DNA from: Ypsolopha sequella
Lineage: Eukaryota; Arthropoda; Insecta; Lepidoptera; Ypsolophidae
Assembly (NCBI GenBank): GCA_934047225.1
Contig: CAKOHE010000043.1
Location: 1 to 64,000, forward strand
Direction of reading: 5' to 3'
DNA length: 64,000 nucleotides
This document shows positions 21,500 to 31,831 of the stretch, in pieces. The notes beneath the pieces were generated by a model, which was not told the origin of the DNA, made no database searches, and was given only the letters and a program-made list of their open reading frames with translations. How positions within the stretch are numbered: position 1 is the stretch's first letter; each line of letters opens with the position of its first letter. Both the position numbers and the translations under genes were made by a program.

Positions 21500-23801
21500 A
21501 TGGTGACCACCCGGTCCCAGAGCGGAGACCGCACCACGGAGGAGCAAGCCACAGCGGAGCAAGCCGCAGCACAGCAGGCAACAGCGCAGCCAGCAACACC
21601 GGTGCACGCCGCAGTACTGCACGCTGCCTCGCCGCACGCCGCACCGCCGTCCGCATCACCGCTGTCCCATGCAGTGCTGGGGACCGCTGCATCACTACGT
21701 GACGCTGCCGCGCTTCATCCTGCATCACCGCTGCACTCCGCAGCGCTAGATGCTGCTTTAGCGCTGCAGAGCGCCGCTGCACTACGGCCCGCTACGTCCC
21801 AGTGTTCTGCAATACTGGACGCTGCCGCATCGCTGCAAGAGGCCGCAGCCCGATACCCCGCTGGGGTGCGCAGTACTGGAGGCTGCCCTGACGCTTCGAA
21901 GCGCTGCCGCCGCCGCAGCCCTGGACGCACAGCGTGCTGCCTCCGCCGCAGCCCTGGACGCACAGCGTGCTGCCTCCGCCGCAGCCCTGGACGCACAGCG
22001 TGCTGCCACCGCAGCGCTCCCGGTGAACCCCGCCTACCGTGGCTTGGTCTTTCACGAGCCGCCACGGTCACCATCAGCCCCGACGACCACCTACGGGATG
22101 CAGCTACCAGCCATCTCTACGGGGGGAGACGTCCGCGCTGCCGACCTACGCGCGCACTCAACTGTGCGCTCAGAGCGCTCTCACCGAACAACGGCCAGTG
22201 CGAGAGCCCGCATCCTGAAGGAGCAGCACGAGGCGGAGGCTCAGCTTATCGAGCTTCAGCGCCAGGACCTGCAGCTCCAACAAAGGCTGATTCAGCGCAC
22301 GCTGGCATTCAACGCCGTGGTGCTCGAAGCCGAGGAATCCACGCACGACGCCGACTCTGTGCACGATGACGCACGGGTCGACAGATGGATGGTGCAGAAC
22401 GCAGCACACCTCAACGTTGCGCTGCCATCCACATCGACAGCCAGACCAACGACCCTGGCTTTCACCGAGACTCCCCACCAGCCCCGGTTACCAGTCACCA
22501 GCCGCCGCACACAGTTCGACGATGAAGCCGCAGCTGATCGCCGCCCGCCAGCGCTCTACGATGAGCGCCGGCTCCATGCTCCACCGACCATTGAGCAACG
22601 CGCCGCGGCCGACAGCTTCCCACCAGCGCTCTATGGTGAGCGCCGGCACCACACCTCGCCAACCGTCGTGCCCCGCCTCACTGACGAGGCCACAGCCAAT
22701 CGCCGCCCGCCAGCGCTCTATCATGAGCACCGGCCCCCGGCTCTACTGGCTGCTCCACTCCAAGCAGAGGACCGCCACCTGCGGTCTCCCACGGAGCACC
22801 GCCGCCGGCAGTCACCTTCGCCACCACCGGCGGAGCGACGACGCCGCTCTACGACGCCTTCCCAGCGCGGTCAAGGCATCGACCGCTTGGTGGAGGCACT
22901 GGAGAGAATGTCCCGTGGCCGAGCACCCCCGCGCCAGTCATCGGACCTACCAGCATTCACCGGTGCACCAACTGAGTGGCTGCCATTCAAGGCAGCTATG
23001 CGGGAGTCGACGCAGCTATATCACTTCTCGCCCATTGAGAACATGGGGCGCCTGCGCAACTGCCTGAAGGGCGACGCCCGGGAAGCTGTCGTCGGCCAGC
23101 TCCACTCAACCACCGACCCCGAGAGCATCATGCGGACATTGGAGCAATGCTTCGGCCGCACCGAGGTCATCGTGGACCGAGCCTTGGACGACCTGCGTCG
23201 CCTGCCTCGACCGGGCCCAGCCGCATCGGAGCTCAACACGTTCGCTGTAAGGGTGTACAACATCTTGTGCATCCTGAAGAATGTGGACCGCAAGGGGTAC
23301 ATCCACACGACAATGCTGGCACGGGAGACGCTGGACAAACTGAGCCCACACCTCAAGTCACGCTGGTGTGACTACGCTCACGATCACGCCGACCCCAGCA
23401 CGTCGGAGTTCGAGCTACTGTCCCGCTTCCTGATGCGAGAGGCCGACCGAGCGCTGCAGTATATGTTTACGGCAGCGCCCGCACCCGCAACAAAGGCCCC
23501 ACCGAAGACGCCCGCACCAGCACCGGCACGCCGACCTGAGCGACGGCGGGAGTCCGCTGCCTACACAGCAGCCGAGACAGAGACAACGGCGACGCCGCCG
23601 TGCCTCTGCTGTGGCGCTGAGCACCGAACCACGTCATGCCGCAAGCTGCGCGGTATGACTGTCAACGCCCGCTGGGAGTGGGCACGCTCGTCCAACACCT
23701 GCTTCCGATGTCTGGTGAGCAAACATCGCAGAGACCGGTGCAAGGCGAGACCCTGCGGCATCAACGGCTGCACACGCCCACAACACGCTGCTGCACTCTG
23801 A
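21500..23801 (+). pseudogene. gag of the non-autonomous LTR element
   Basis: The ATG at 21500 opens MVTTRSQS…, a typical gag start, followed by an Ala-rich region with three 33-bp repeats at about 21907-22010. The reading frame changes near 21866, in a G-run, into the frame that stays open to 23801. That frame holds a Gln/Leu-rich coiled coil (about 22200-22300), three copies of the 87-bp repeat motif (…PPALYGERRHH… type; 22516-22740), a capsid-like DUF1759 region (…LPAFTGAPTEWLPFK…) at about 22945-23300, and Cys/His knuckles (CLCCGAEH…, CFRCLVSKH…, then CGINGC). A one-base shift near 23788 separates it from the protease frame. GTG at 22023 is not a real start. I do not reconstruct the ancestral frame. 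Confidence 0.85.
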
Positions 23802-24414
23802 CGCGCCAGCCGCCAACCCAGCAACTGCGACGGGGGGAGCCCCCACTGCGGCTCTCCAACCAGCACCACCTGCCTCACCAGCGCCCACGGCCAGCTCTGA
23901 GGCCGTGCTCTCCATCTGTGCGCCGAACACGGCCCGCAGCGTGCTGCTGAAGGTGTGCCCCGTCACCATCACTGGACCCACCAGGACCGTGAGCACACAC
24001 GCCATTCTTGACGAGGGGTCTACCATTACCCTCGTCGACGAAGACCTGGCGCGCCAGATCGGCGCCGATGGACCCGCAGACCCTCTCAACATAAGAGGAG
24101 TCAACGCTGTCTGCAAGCAGCCGAACAGCCGCCGCATCAGCCTCTGCATCAGAGGCCGAGATGAAGCCGACGTCCACACCATCTCCGCACGCACCATGGG
24201 CAGAATGAACCTGCGCAGCCAGGCAGTGCCCAGAGATGTCACGCAGTACCCACACCTGCGTGGCCTCCATCGGGCCTGCTATGCGAAGGCAACGCCACGC
24301 ATACTCATCGGAGCGGACAACTGGCACCTGATGGTGTCACGCCGGCTGCGGCGGGGCCAGACTCACGAGCCCGCCGCCTCACTCACCAACCTGGGCTGGG
24401 TCATCTATGGTGAG
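23800..24414 (+). CDS. Retropepsin-like protease region of the non-autonomous LTR element
   Basis: A separate frame, open from 23800, encodes a Pro/Ala-rich lead and then an aspartic protease-like domain: …AILDEGSTITLVDEDLARQ… (active-site motif D-E-G-S, as in BEL/Pao DUF1758 proteases) near 24005, …RILIGADNW… near 24300 and a final …LTNLGWVIYG motif that in complete elements leads into reverse transcriptase. Here the next codons run directly into the tandem repeat. The track ATG/ATG-like start at 23905 is arbitrary, since this region should be made as a fusion with gag. Confidence 0.8.
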
Positions 24415-25550
24415 CGCCACCGGCCCGACACTCCGCCGACTACTGAGCACCGCTGCTTCAAAGATGAAGCCACTGCCGATCGCCGCTCGTCAGCGCTCTA
24501 TGGTGAGCGCCGGCACAACGCCCGGCTGACCGCTGAGCCCCGCTTCGATGAGGAAGCCGCAGCTGATCGCCGCTCGTCTGCGCTCTATGGTGAGCGCCGA
24601 CCCAACGCCCGGCCGACAGCTAAGCCCCGCTTCGATGATGAAAACTCGGCCAAACGCCGCTTACCATCGCTTTATGGTGAGCGCCGGCCCAACGCCCAGC
24701 TGGCAGCGGAGCCCCGCTTCGATGGCGAAGCCGTAGCCGATCGCCACTCGTCGGCGCTCTACAGTGAGCGCCGGCCCAACGCCCGGCTGACCGCTGAGCC
24801 CCGCTTCGATGACGAAGTTGCAGCTATTCGCCACCCGTCAGCGCTCTATGGTGAGCGCCGGCCCAACGCCTGGCTGACCGCTGAGCCCCGCTTCAAAGAT
24901 GAAGCCACTGCCGATCACCACTCGTCAGCGCTCTATGGTGAGCGCCGGCCCAACGCCCGGCTGACCGCTGAGCCCCACTTCTATGACGAAGCCGTAGCTG
25001 ATCGGCACCCACCAGCGTTCTATAACGAGCGCCAGCTCAGCACTCCGCCGACAGCTGAGCGCCGCTTTGATGAAGCCTCGGCAAAGTGCCACTCGCCAGC
25101 GCTCTATGGTGAGCGTTGGCCCAACGCCCAGCCAACAGCTGAGCCCCGTTTCGATGACGTAGCTGCGGCCGTTCGCCGCCCGCCAGCGCTCTATGACGAG
25201 CGCCGGCCCCACGCTCCGCTGACCACTGACCACCACCTCAGCGGCCAAGCTGCCGCCAATTGCCGTTCACCAGCGCTCTATGACAAGCACTGGCCCCAAG
25301 CTCCACCCGTTGCTGAGCGCCGCTTCAACGAAGCTGTGGCCGTTTGCTATGACGAGCGCCAGCCCCACGTTTCGCCGACCGCTGAGCATCGCTTCGAGGA
25401 AGCCGCTGCCAATAGCCGCCCGCCAGCGCTCTATGCTGAGCGCCGAACCGATGCTCCACCGTCCGCTGAGCGCCGCATCAGCAACGAAGTCGTGGCCGAA
25501 CGCCACCCTCCCGCGCTTTATGATCAGCACCGGCCCTACGCTTCCCCGTC
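24406..25550 (+). repeat. 87-bp coding tandem repeat replacing pol
   Basis: About 14 units, each keeping the reading frame; unit starts at 24493, 24580, 24667, 24754, 24841, 24928 and 25015 are exactly 87 bp apart, and later units are 84, 87, 87, 69, 84 and 87 bp. The translated 29-residue unit has the form LYGERRPNARLTAEPRFDDE plus AAADRRSSA. It is Arg/Pro/Glu-rich, low in hydrophobics and probably disordered. Three units of the same kind lie in gag (22516-22740; 22626 to 22713 is also 87 bp). Every length seen is a multiple of three, so slippage that keeps the frame has been tolerated or selected. Confidence 0.9.
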
Positions 25551-25722
25551 CACGAAACACCTGGCCTCGAGAGATCGTCAGCCGAACCATCCTCGGACCA
25601 GACGTAGGCGTAAGGAGTGCCGAGATCGAGACCAGAGGTGCCACCTGTGGAGACCAACCACAAGGCTCGCTGTCCTCCCAGTGGATAGAGAGGGCTGCGT
25701 TAGCTCTGCGCCGGGGGGAGAA
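25550..25722 (+). pseudogene. Remnant of the integrase C-terminus plus polypurine tract
   Basis: Two frames share traces of a BEL/Pao integrase tail (DUF5641-like): …TWPREIVSRTILGPDVGVRS… in one and …LWRPTTRLAVLP…GGEC in the other, so a shift lies near 25630. The tract 'ccggggggagaa' at 25711-25722 abuts the 3' LTR and is the likely plus-strand primer site. This shows that the element descends from one that had a complete pol. Confidence 0.65.
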
Positions 25723-26066
25723 TGTTGCGGACAACAAGCCTAAATAACCCGAAAGGAAGCTGGCCAGCGGACCGAGGGACGGAGCGACGAGGTGGAGCGA
25801 GAAGACAACATGTTGACTCGCGTCCAGGCTGGCCTACCTCAGGCGTCCTTCTTCTCGCTTCACCTCTCCGCGCTCTGTGGAAATCGCGCCTACATGCACT
25901 ACACAAAAGAGTAGTTTTGTGACATAAATATAAGGCCCTATTTTTGTAAAATTCATTCACTTCAGTTCACTTCACTACTTCACTTCTACTATCGTTTCTC
26001 TAAATAAAAGTTGGAAGTTTTGAATATTGGTTTTAATACAGTCCACTTCGGATCCGGACCTCAACA
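25723..26066 (+). repeat. 3' LTR
   Basis: A 344-bp LTR, identical by eye to 20976-21319, ending CTCAACA and followed by the TAGAT target duplication. AATAAA is at 26003-26008. Confidence 0.92.
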
Positions 26067-26500
26067 TAGATACTGCTAGACTAGTCTATTTTAGTTACTT
26101 TCACAGGATTATGTCATACGGCATGCCGTTATGGGGTAGAGGCGCGGATACAGACGCAGTCTTTATTTTGCAGAAGAGAGCAATTCGGGCTATTTATAAT
26201 ATGAAGCACCGGGATTCATTAAGAGAAAAATTCAAAGAAATTAATATATTAACGGTTCCTTGTGAATATATTTACCAACTCCTTAGATATGTCAGAAAAA
26301 ATGTTGAGTCTCTCCCAAAGTTTGGTGAGCAACATGTAAGGAAACCAGAAATAAGTATAAACTGGCTTTTCCAAAAATCAGACTCGCCAAAGTGAGTACC
26401 TCTTTCGTAGGACATGGTATAAGATTTAACAATAAACTTCCAAAAGAGGTCCTTACTTTGTCAGAGAATAAGTTTAAACAGTATAATATCCACATATAAT
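26067..26500 (+). pseudogene. Jockey-like retrotransposon fragment, right part
   Basis: It continues the frame broken at 20975: …DTARLVYFSYFHRIMSYGMP…LWGRG…LQKRAIRAIY…, the standard post-palm region, to a TGA near 26395 and, in another frame, a short end (…GHGIRFNNKLPKEV…) near 26500. Only insertion of the LTR element separates the two halves. Confidence 0.85.
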
Positions 26501-26900
26501 AACTTTTTTCTTGGTATCAAATAATAATTTTAAAACCTTTTCCATTGCTTTTTCAGAAATGTTGTAATCTTGTCCTGAGGGTCGGTATATATATATATAA
26601 TAATATATGTACTCATTTATATGCAAGCTAATTCTAGTTGATGTTCTACAGAATGTTTTACAATGTCTTTTTTCCTTTGCTTTTATACTATTTTTTACAA
26701 GAATCATGGAGCCACCTTTTTGTATTTTTAATCTATTGTAGCAACTAAGAACACTAAAATTATGAACATTAAACTGCATATTATGTTTATGAAGATGATG
26801 TTCGGTTACACACAAAATATCTGTTTTTGATTCCTATAAGAACAACTCGATTGAAAGTATTTTGCTGAGAAAGCCGCCTTGTATGTTTTGATGTACCAGC
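26474..26900 (-). pseudogene. Non-LTR retrotransposon endonuclease fragment
   Basis: Minus-strand frames give the start of an AP-type endonuclease: …LVHQNIQGGFLSKI…, then …TDILCVTEHHLHKHNM… (the TEHW-like motif with the metal-binding Glu) and …KGGSMILVKNSI…. A stop lies between the first two blocks. It is the 5' half of a Jockey-like element in the opposite orientation to the fragment ending at 26500. Confidence 0.7.
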
Positions 26901-26929
26901 TTCAGGCGGCTCTCCCATTGTCTTCAATT

Positions 26930-27455
26930 CTAAAAATATTTTTTTACAATTTTGTTAGTACTTGTACTAACCGTGTCAATAGGGACAAAATTATGAAAAT
27001 AATTAACATTACAAATACCATCAATTATAACCGGTATTGGAAAATTTTCTGTTACACTCTTTGTAACAGATTCACTACATTCTAAAATGCATGCTAACTT
27101 AGTAGCTAATTGTTGTTTATAATAATTTGCAAGGTACAAAGTACCTTCTGTCAAAAATATATCACGAATGTATATATTGGTATCTACGTAGTGCACTTTG
27201 TCACGTGACCAGCTGATAAGTTGTGCGCACATATTGAAATTATATATATTAGTTTATTGTGACACTGTAAGAGATTCTGAATAAGGGACGAATGATTTTT
27301 TTAACACTAACTCGTAACATTAGCTCGAGATATTTTATAAGGTCACTTTGTGTGATACCTGTACTATTTGTTATCAGCAGAACAATTGTAGTATTTAATT
27401 GATATTCCATTTTGAGCAAACGCTCTACAATTTGTATGAAAAATGCACCTGGCAT
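26930..27455 (-). pseudogene. Possible upstream part of the same inverted retrotransposon
   Basis: Two minus-strand open frames (27232-26930 and 27455-27249) lie immediately upstream of the endonuclease fragment and may be decayed leader or gag-like ORF1 sequence. I recognise no motif, so the assignment rests on position only. Confidence 0.3.
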
Positions 27456-27481
27456 ACAAATATTGGTGAGCTTGTATGACT

Positions 27482-27596
27482 AGATTGATGGATGTGAAAG
27501 AGACGAAAGAGGTGTTTCAGGATCGTATCATATAGAAATATGTAGTCTCTGCCTACCCCTCTGGGAGACAGATGTGAATATACGTATGTAAATTTT
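27482..27596 (+). mobile_element. RTE-type retrotransposon tail, copy 2
   Basis: 'ttgatggatgtgaaagagacg' then 'tcaggatcgtatcatataga' then 'ctgcctacccctctgggaga'. It is the same sequence as 10026-10111 and the reverse of 36223-36329. Confidence 0.65.
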
Positions 27597-27975
27597 TATT
27601 GATTATTTTCGTATTTATTATTGATTTATTTCGTATTAATTTATATATTTCGTATTGTAAAAGGTAACGATAAATAAAATATCTAACTATGTATATCATG
27701 TTTTACTACATTGCTTTGGAAAAACAAAATGTTTCCAACATTGACTTATTAAAATAACGCTCGAGCTAAGTATTTCAACATTGGAAATATTTCCGTTACA
27801 GTGGAGATCACGTCAAGCTACACTTTCAGTACTACATTAGCCCCTATAGTGAAGGATATAAAATGGTACAATGTTCAATGTGCATAGCATGATGTGATCG
27901 CTTCTGTACTACCCCATAATTAAAATTTGCAAAATAAGTCAGAATCTTAAAGCGACATTTGGTGTTTAAATGACA

Positions 27976-28180
27976 TGCTCAGAAAATTAAACCACATGCT
28001 CTACTGAGTATACTGAACTACTACTCTCACAGAAAAACTTGACATAATGCGAAAAATAATTCAGTTCCCTAAATAAATTCATAATACGTATTTTCTATGG
28101 GGAAGTGTTTTTTTTTTTTCGTTTTTGTAGGGAAGTAGTTCAGTATAATCAGTAGAACATGTGGTTTAATTTTCTGAGCA
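27976..28180. mobile_element. MITE with long terminal inverted repeats
   Basis: The left terminus 'tgctcagaaaattaaaccac' and the right terminus 'gtggtttaattttctgagca' start arms that pair for about 46 bp with few mismatches. The centre is AT-rich with a T-run at 28109-28119. About 205 bp, no coding capacity. Confidence 0.85.
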
Positions 28181-28342
28181 CGGCAACACCCAGTATACCT
28201 ACATATAGTGTATTATATAGGTATGTATAGCAGAATTAGTTCGACCAGACCACATCCTGATGGCGCTACTGATCATTATGTTCCCATTTTCTCACGCGAG
28301 ATGGCTCTCTTTTCCTGTATAGGACACTTACTATACTCTTTG

Positions 28343-28872
28343 GTACTGTCTGTATGTGTCGAGTACTGTATGTACGGGTCAAGTACTGTCTGAATGTGTC
28401 GAGTACTGTATGTACGGGTCAAGTACTGTCTGAATGTGTAGACTACTGTCTGTACGGGAAGTACCGTCTGAATGTGTAGACTACTGTCTGTACGGGAAGT
28501 ACCGTCTGTATGTGTCGAGTACTGTATGTACGGACCAAGTACTGTCTGAATGTGTCGAGTACTGTATGTACGGGTCAAGTACTGTCTGAATGTGTCGAGT
28601 ACTGTATGTACGGGTCAAGTACTGTCTGAATGTGTCGAGTACTGTCTGTACGGGCCAAGTACTGTCTGAATGTGTCGAGTACTGTATGTACGGGTCAAGT
28701 ACTGTCTGAATGTGTCGAGTACTGTCTGTACGGGCCAAGTACTGTCTGTATGTGTCGAGTACTGTCTGTACGGGCCAAGTACTGTCTGTACGGGCCAAGT
28801 ACCGTCTGTATGTGTCGAGTACTGTCTACGGGCAGAGTACTGTCTGTGTAGAGTACTGTCTGTACGGGCGAA
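28343..28872. repeat. 20/40-bp dimeric minisatellite
   Basis: About 26 half-units of 20 bp, all beginning gtactgtctgta or a close variant, alternating between a 'tgtgtcga' ending and a 'cgggtcaa/cgggccaa' ending, so the higher-order unit is 40 bp. Several periodic open frames on both strands are by-products. Variants such as cgggaa are seen at 28455-28500. Confidence 0.95.
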
Positions 28873-29264
28873 CTATTGTCTCGCCACTGACAATAAAAAG
28901 CTATAATCGGAAAAAGGAAAGTTTATTTGCAGCAAAAATTATCTGTAAGTATATAATAACAAAGTAAAGGTCTGCCTATAGTATAAAAAAAATAAGTCGT
29001 CGCCTGCTACGAGCTTCAAAGTAAAAAAAAAACACAAAAACAAAGCCTATTTTTAAGGGCCTACTAAGAGCTTCAAAAGCTTTAAATTAAATAAAAGGTA
29101 AAGTGAATCTTAATTTCGGCAGGTCGGCCTTTTTAGATCCCCTTTTTGCGGTGTCGGTAAATCTGTAACAAAAAAAAAAAACGATATTAAATACATTATA
29201 AGACAGTTCAGTGGAACGTTGTTCCCAGAAATATAATTTTCGTTCACGCTTCATACACTTACGC

Positions 29265-29600
29265 CCTTACGCCAGGGCCACAGCTTCAGGCTTCTGGCGG
29301 CGCTTCTTGCTGCGCTTCCAGGCGGTTTTTGCGACGGGCTTTGCCCTGCCACGACACCCGTCGGCGCCTTTGACCGCATCGGATCTATAGCGCGCTCGCT
29401 CGCTCAAAGCGCTCGGCAATAGGTTCGTCCTGTGCGCTCGATCACTGGCGCGGCTCCGGCCAGTGATCGAGCGCACATGACCGGCCGGCGCTACACAACT
29501 TCATACATTTGTTCTCTCCGCCGCCGGCACGGTCGCAAGAAGAACCGTTTGGCGCGCCTCTCGAAGCCTGAAGCTGAGGCCGACCGGTTAGGATATTTTA
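29265..29600. repeat. GC-rich imperfect foldback
   Basis: An inner perfect hairpin (about 29431-29480: 'tgtgcgctcgatcactggc' and its complement) lies within wider arms that also resemble each other in inverse orientation ('gaagcctgaagctgaggcc' on the right against the complement of 'ggccacagcttcaggcttc' on the left). The inverted arms create two similar basic open frames, one on each strand. I do not regard these as genes. The GC content contrasts sharply with the flanks. Confidence 0.6.
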
Positions 29601-29859
29601 GACGTATAAGGTTGTACCACAATTAAGTCAATCGTGAAACTAGGATTAATTAGAAGACTAAAATATTGGTCTGTACCAATTTGACTTTGAATTTGATTTT
29701 GACTGTTCAAATAAGTCACAAGCACGCAAAAACCGATGAAAAATAACCATACACTACCTAGCTACACCCAGTTTTCTCTGATGTTTTGGTAATGAGAAGA
29801 TTATTCAAGCGAAATGGTGTTTATATGACTATATGTATAACTTACTGTCAGTGTATTGT

Positions 29860-30078
29860 AACTTGAATTTGGCGCAACCGCTGCGGGCCGCTCAACCTGA
29901 GCGGTGGTTGAGCGGTGGTTGAGCGGCGGCAGCTGCGTCGGCCCGAGTGGCGCTGGGCGACGTCAATCAACGTCGCGTCGCTGCGTTGCGACTTGCAGGT
30001 GACGTCGGTTGAAGCCGCGAGCGCGGGCATGGGGCGCGCCGCGGCCTGCTGCCGTTGGCAGAATCTTCTGCCTGCCTG
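29860..30078. repeat. GC-rich island with short repeats
   Basis: Contains 'gagcggtggttgagcggtgg' direct repeats and several short inversions (gcgtcg/cgacgc). It could be another MITE or a worn copy of a GC-rich element; I see no clean terminal repeats and no credible protein. Confidence 0.35.
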
Positions 30079-30129
30079 CAAAATTTGATCAACTATTATT
30101 AAGGGTGTGATATAACAAACGAAATGTAC

Positions 30130-30385
30130 CTACATTTAATAGCAGTAGGAAGGCGTTCTAGTAGAGACCACGAACAGCAAAGCTATGACGTAGGCGTAAA
30201 GCGTAGGCAGACCTCTTGCCTGCAGGACCGACGACCTGAAGACGTTGCGGTTAGAAGTCCCGGCACGGTTCTAGAGGAGTGACTTTGATGGACGAGGATG
30301 ACGGCGGACCGCCAAAATTTCCAAAATCTTGAAAATGCCTATGTCTAGCAGTAGACGAATACAGGCTGATCGATGGATGGATGAG
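30130..30385 (+). pseudogene. RTE-type retrotransposon 3' fragment
   Basis: Reads as a decayed RTE end: 'ctgcaggaccgacgacctga' corresponds to the …WTDDLK… block and 'atgtctagcagtagacgaat' to the terminal …YVQQWT… block seen at 15140-15284. It is followed by 'gatcgatggatggatgag'. Several stops interrupt it. Confidence 0.6.
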
Positions 30386-30523
30386 AAGGGGGAGTGTTAT
30401 TTCATCGCAAATTAGGTTTGTCTTTTAACATTTTCAACAATGGATGGATTCTAAAATTCACCTCCTTCAATAAAGCAGTAAGGACATGGTCAGTAAGATA
30501 ATTATTATCTAGTTTGTACTCAC

Positions 30524-30900
30524 CACACAGCGGCAGGCCGCGAAAAGTAAATGTCACGGCACCCCCCGGCTCACTGAAACAAAGGAAACAGCATTACGAT
30601 ACTGGATATATCTGGTTAAAACACGAGGTCGACTCCTAGTTTTGAAAAAAAACATATCAGACATGGTTTCTAATATCCCTTTCATGGGTTTTGTAATATC
30701 TTTAAAGGATCTGGGGCCATTAGATTGACAAAGAAAATCTTCAGGAAACTTCTTAATCGCCACGCGGTCACAACAAAATGGCGGCGATTCAACTTGAGTC
30801 ATAAGTCATGCGGAGGAATCACGTAAATAAAAGAAAGTACTCACGTGCCGTGATGTCGCCCAAATGCGAGGTGCGTGGGCTCATCCGGGGTTTATATAGT
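30524..30900 (-). promoter_or_regulatory. Possible TATA promoter and spliced leader of an unknown transcript
   Basis: On the minus strand a TATA box (actatataaa, 30891-30900) is followed by sequence ending at a gtgagtac donor (30844-30837). A second short open segment (30573-30524) is bounded by a tttgtttcag acceptor and another gtgagtac donor. Joining from the ATG at 30884 gives a quick stop, so the segments would be untranslated or unrelated. No homology recognised; speculative. Confidence 0.2.
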
Positions 30901-31117
30901 GACGCCGAGCCGCGCCAGCGCAGCGTACCCTCTGTCACCAGCTAGGACAGAAAGTGCACATCTCTAGTTTTTTTTTTGTGTGATCATAATTTTTAACCCT
31001 GTTAATTCTATGGGGCACTTTGTCACACGTGCTTTATGTATCACGTTCTGCGTTCTACGTATCACGTTCAGCGTTCTGCGTTTACTGCAATCTATGCGAT
31101 GGTTTGAATCTTTACAC

Positions 31118-31283
31118 ATATAGACTGCGGCGGTCAAGGAGAACGCGCGTTTTGATTGCTTGGAATGCAGAACGCGCTCTGTGTGGTCGGTCCCTTACAC
31201 ACACAGAGACCGCGGCGGTCAAGGAGACCGCGCCTTCTGATTGTCTGCAACACAACACAGAACGCGTTATGGTCGGTGGTCGG
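31118..31283. repeat. Tandem duplication of about 80 bp
   Basis: Two successive copies of 'gcggcggtcaaggaga…cgcg…tgattg…cagaacgcg…tggtcgg' at about 31118-31193 and 31198-31283, diverged by about a fifth. Confidence 0.7.
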
Positions 31284-31549
31284 CCTCCTTCGGTATTGCT
31301 AAAATAATAGATCGAAGGCGCCTACATTTTGTACCAACCATCAAAAAAATATATCAACTATCGAATTCCGATTGTCTAATCTAAGGATACGTTCGCACTT
31401 GAAGTGACGTCACAGTTCTTTACACGATTAGTCTAAAAATAAAACTTTAATAACATTAAAACTATAACTTAAAGAACCTAAAACAAAGAAAAAATATATA
31501 AACGAAAAAAAAACCTTACCTGATATTAAATTTAAAGACTGAAAATTCA

Positions 31550-31660
31550 TCATTTTGATAAAAACACTTGTACTCTTTTACAATATCAGTTTATTTATAA
31601 CTCCAACCGGTTTCGCCTCATGGCATCATCAAGGAAACAAACAGGAAACAATTAAATATA
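31550..31660. mobile_element. Penelope-like terminal sequence (tentative)
   Basis: On the minus strand: 'cttgatgatgccatgaggcg' followed by 'aaaccggttgg'. This has the general layout of the hammerhead-like motif (CTGATGA, short stem, GAAA) found in Penelope-like terminal repeats, with one core base changed. A relative lies at 61278-61307 in the opposite orientation, and both are near a 'ttttgataaa…acttgtac' sequence. Identification is by motif only. Confidence 0.35.
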
Positions 31661-31831
31661 GGGAATTAATACGTTACATTGTAGATGGTAAAAAATATTG
31701 TGAAACATGAAATACAAACGACTTTCCCGCTTCATTTCATTTACGTTTTCCATCAGGTGCGGTACTGGCCAATCTGAACCGCAATGTCAAAAAAATCAGT
31801 ATGAGAAGCTACCATTAGTTCAAGTCAATTT

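Larger units (their letters stand above)
20976..26066 (+). mobile_element. Complete non-autonomous LTR retrotransposon (BEL/Pao-type gag-pro, no pol)
   Basis: A 5091-bp element with two 344-bp LTRs (20976-21319 and 25723-26066) that I read as identical, TG…CA ends and a 5-bp target duplication TAGAT (20971-20975 and 26067-26071). Removing it restores the interrupted Jockey frame exactly. Inside are a 7-bp GC-rich minisatellite, gag, a retropepsin-like region, about 14 units of an 87-bp repeat, a short worn integrase C-terminus and a purine tract (ccggggggagaa) just before the 3' LTR. Reverse transcriptase, RNase H and the integrase core are missing, so it must depend on enzymes from another element. 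It is far richer in GC than its surroundings. Identical LTRs imply a recent insertion. Confidence 0.9.

Noticed and set aside
21228..22510. Several long Ala/Gly/Arg-rich minus-strand frames in the LTR element
   Set aside because: Products of GC-rich, repetitive gag sequence read backwards; no domain and no start context.
24925..25737. Minus-strand frames of 107 and 156 codons over the 87-bp array
   Set aside because: The repeat length is a multiple of three, so all frames tend to stay open; only the sense frame joins the protease.
28276..28967. Repetitive open frames on both strands (YSTHTDST-like and MCRVLSVRAKYCL-like)
   Set aside because: Consequences of the 20/40-bp minisatellite; no evidence of translation.
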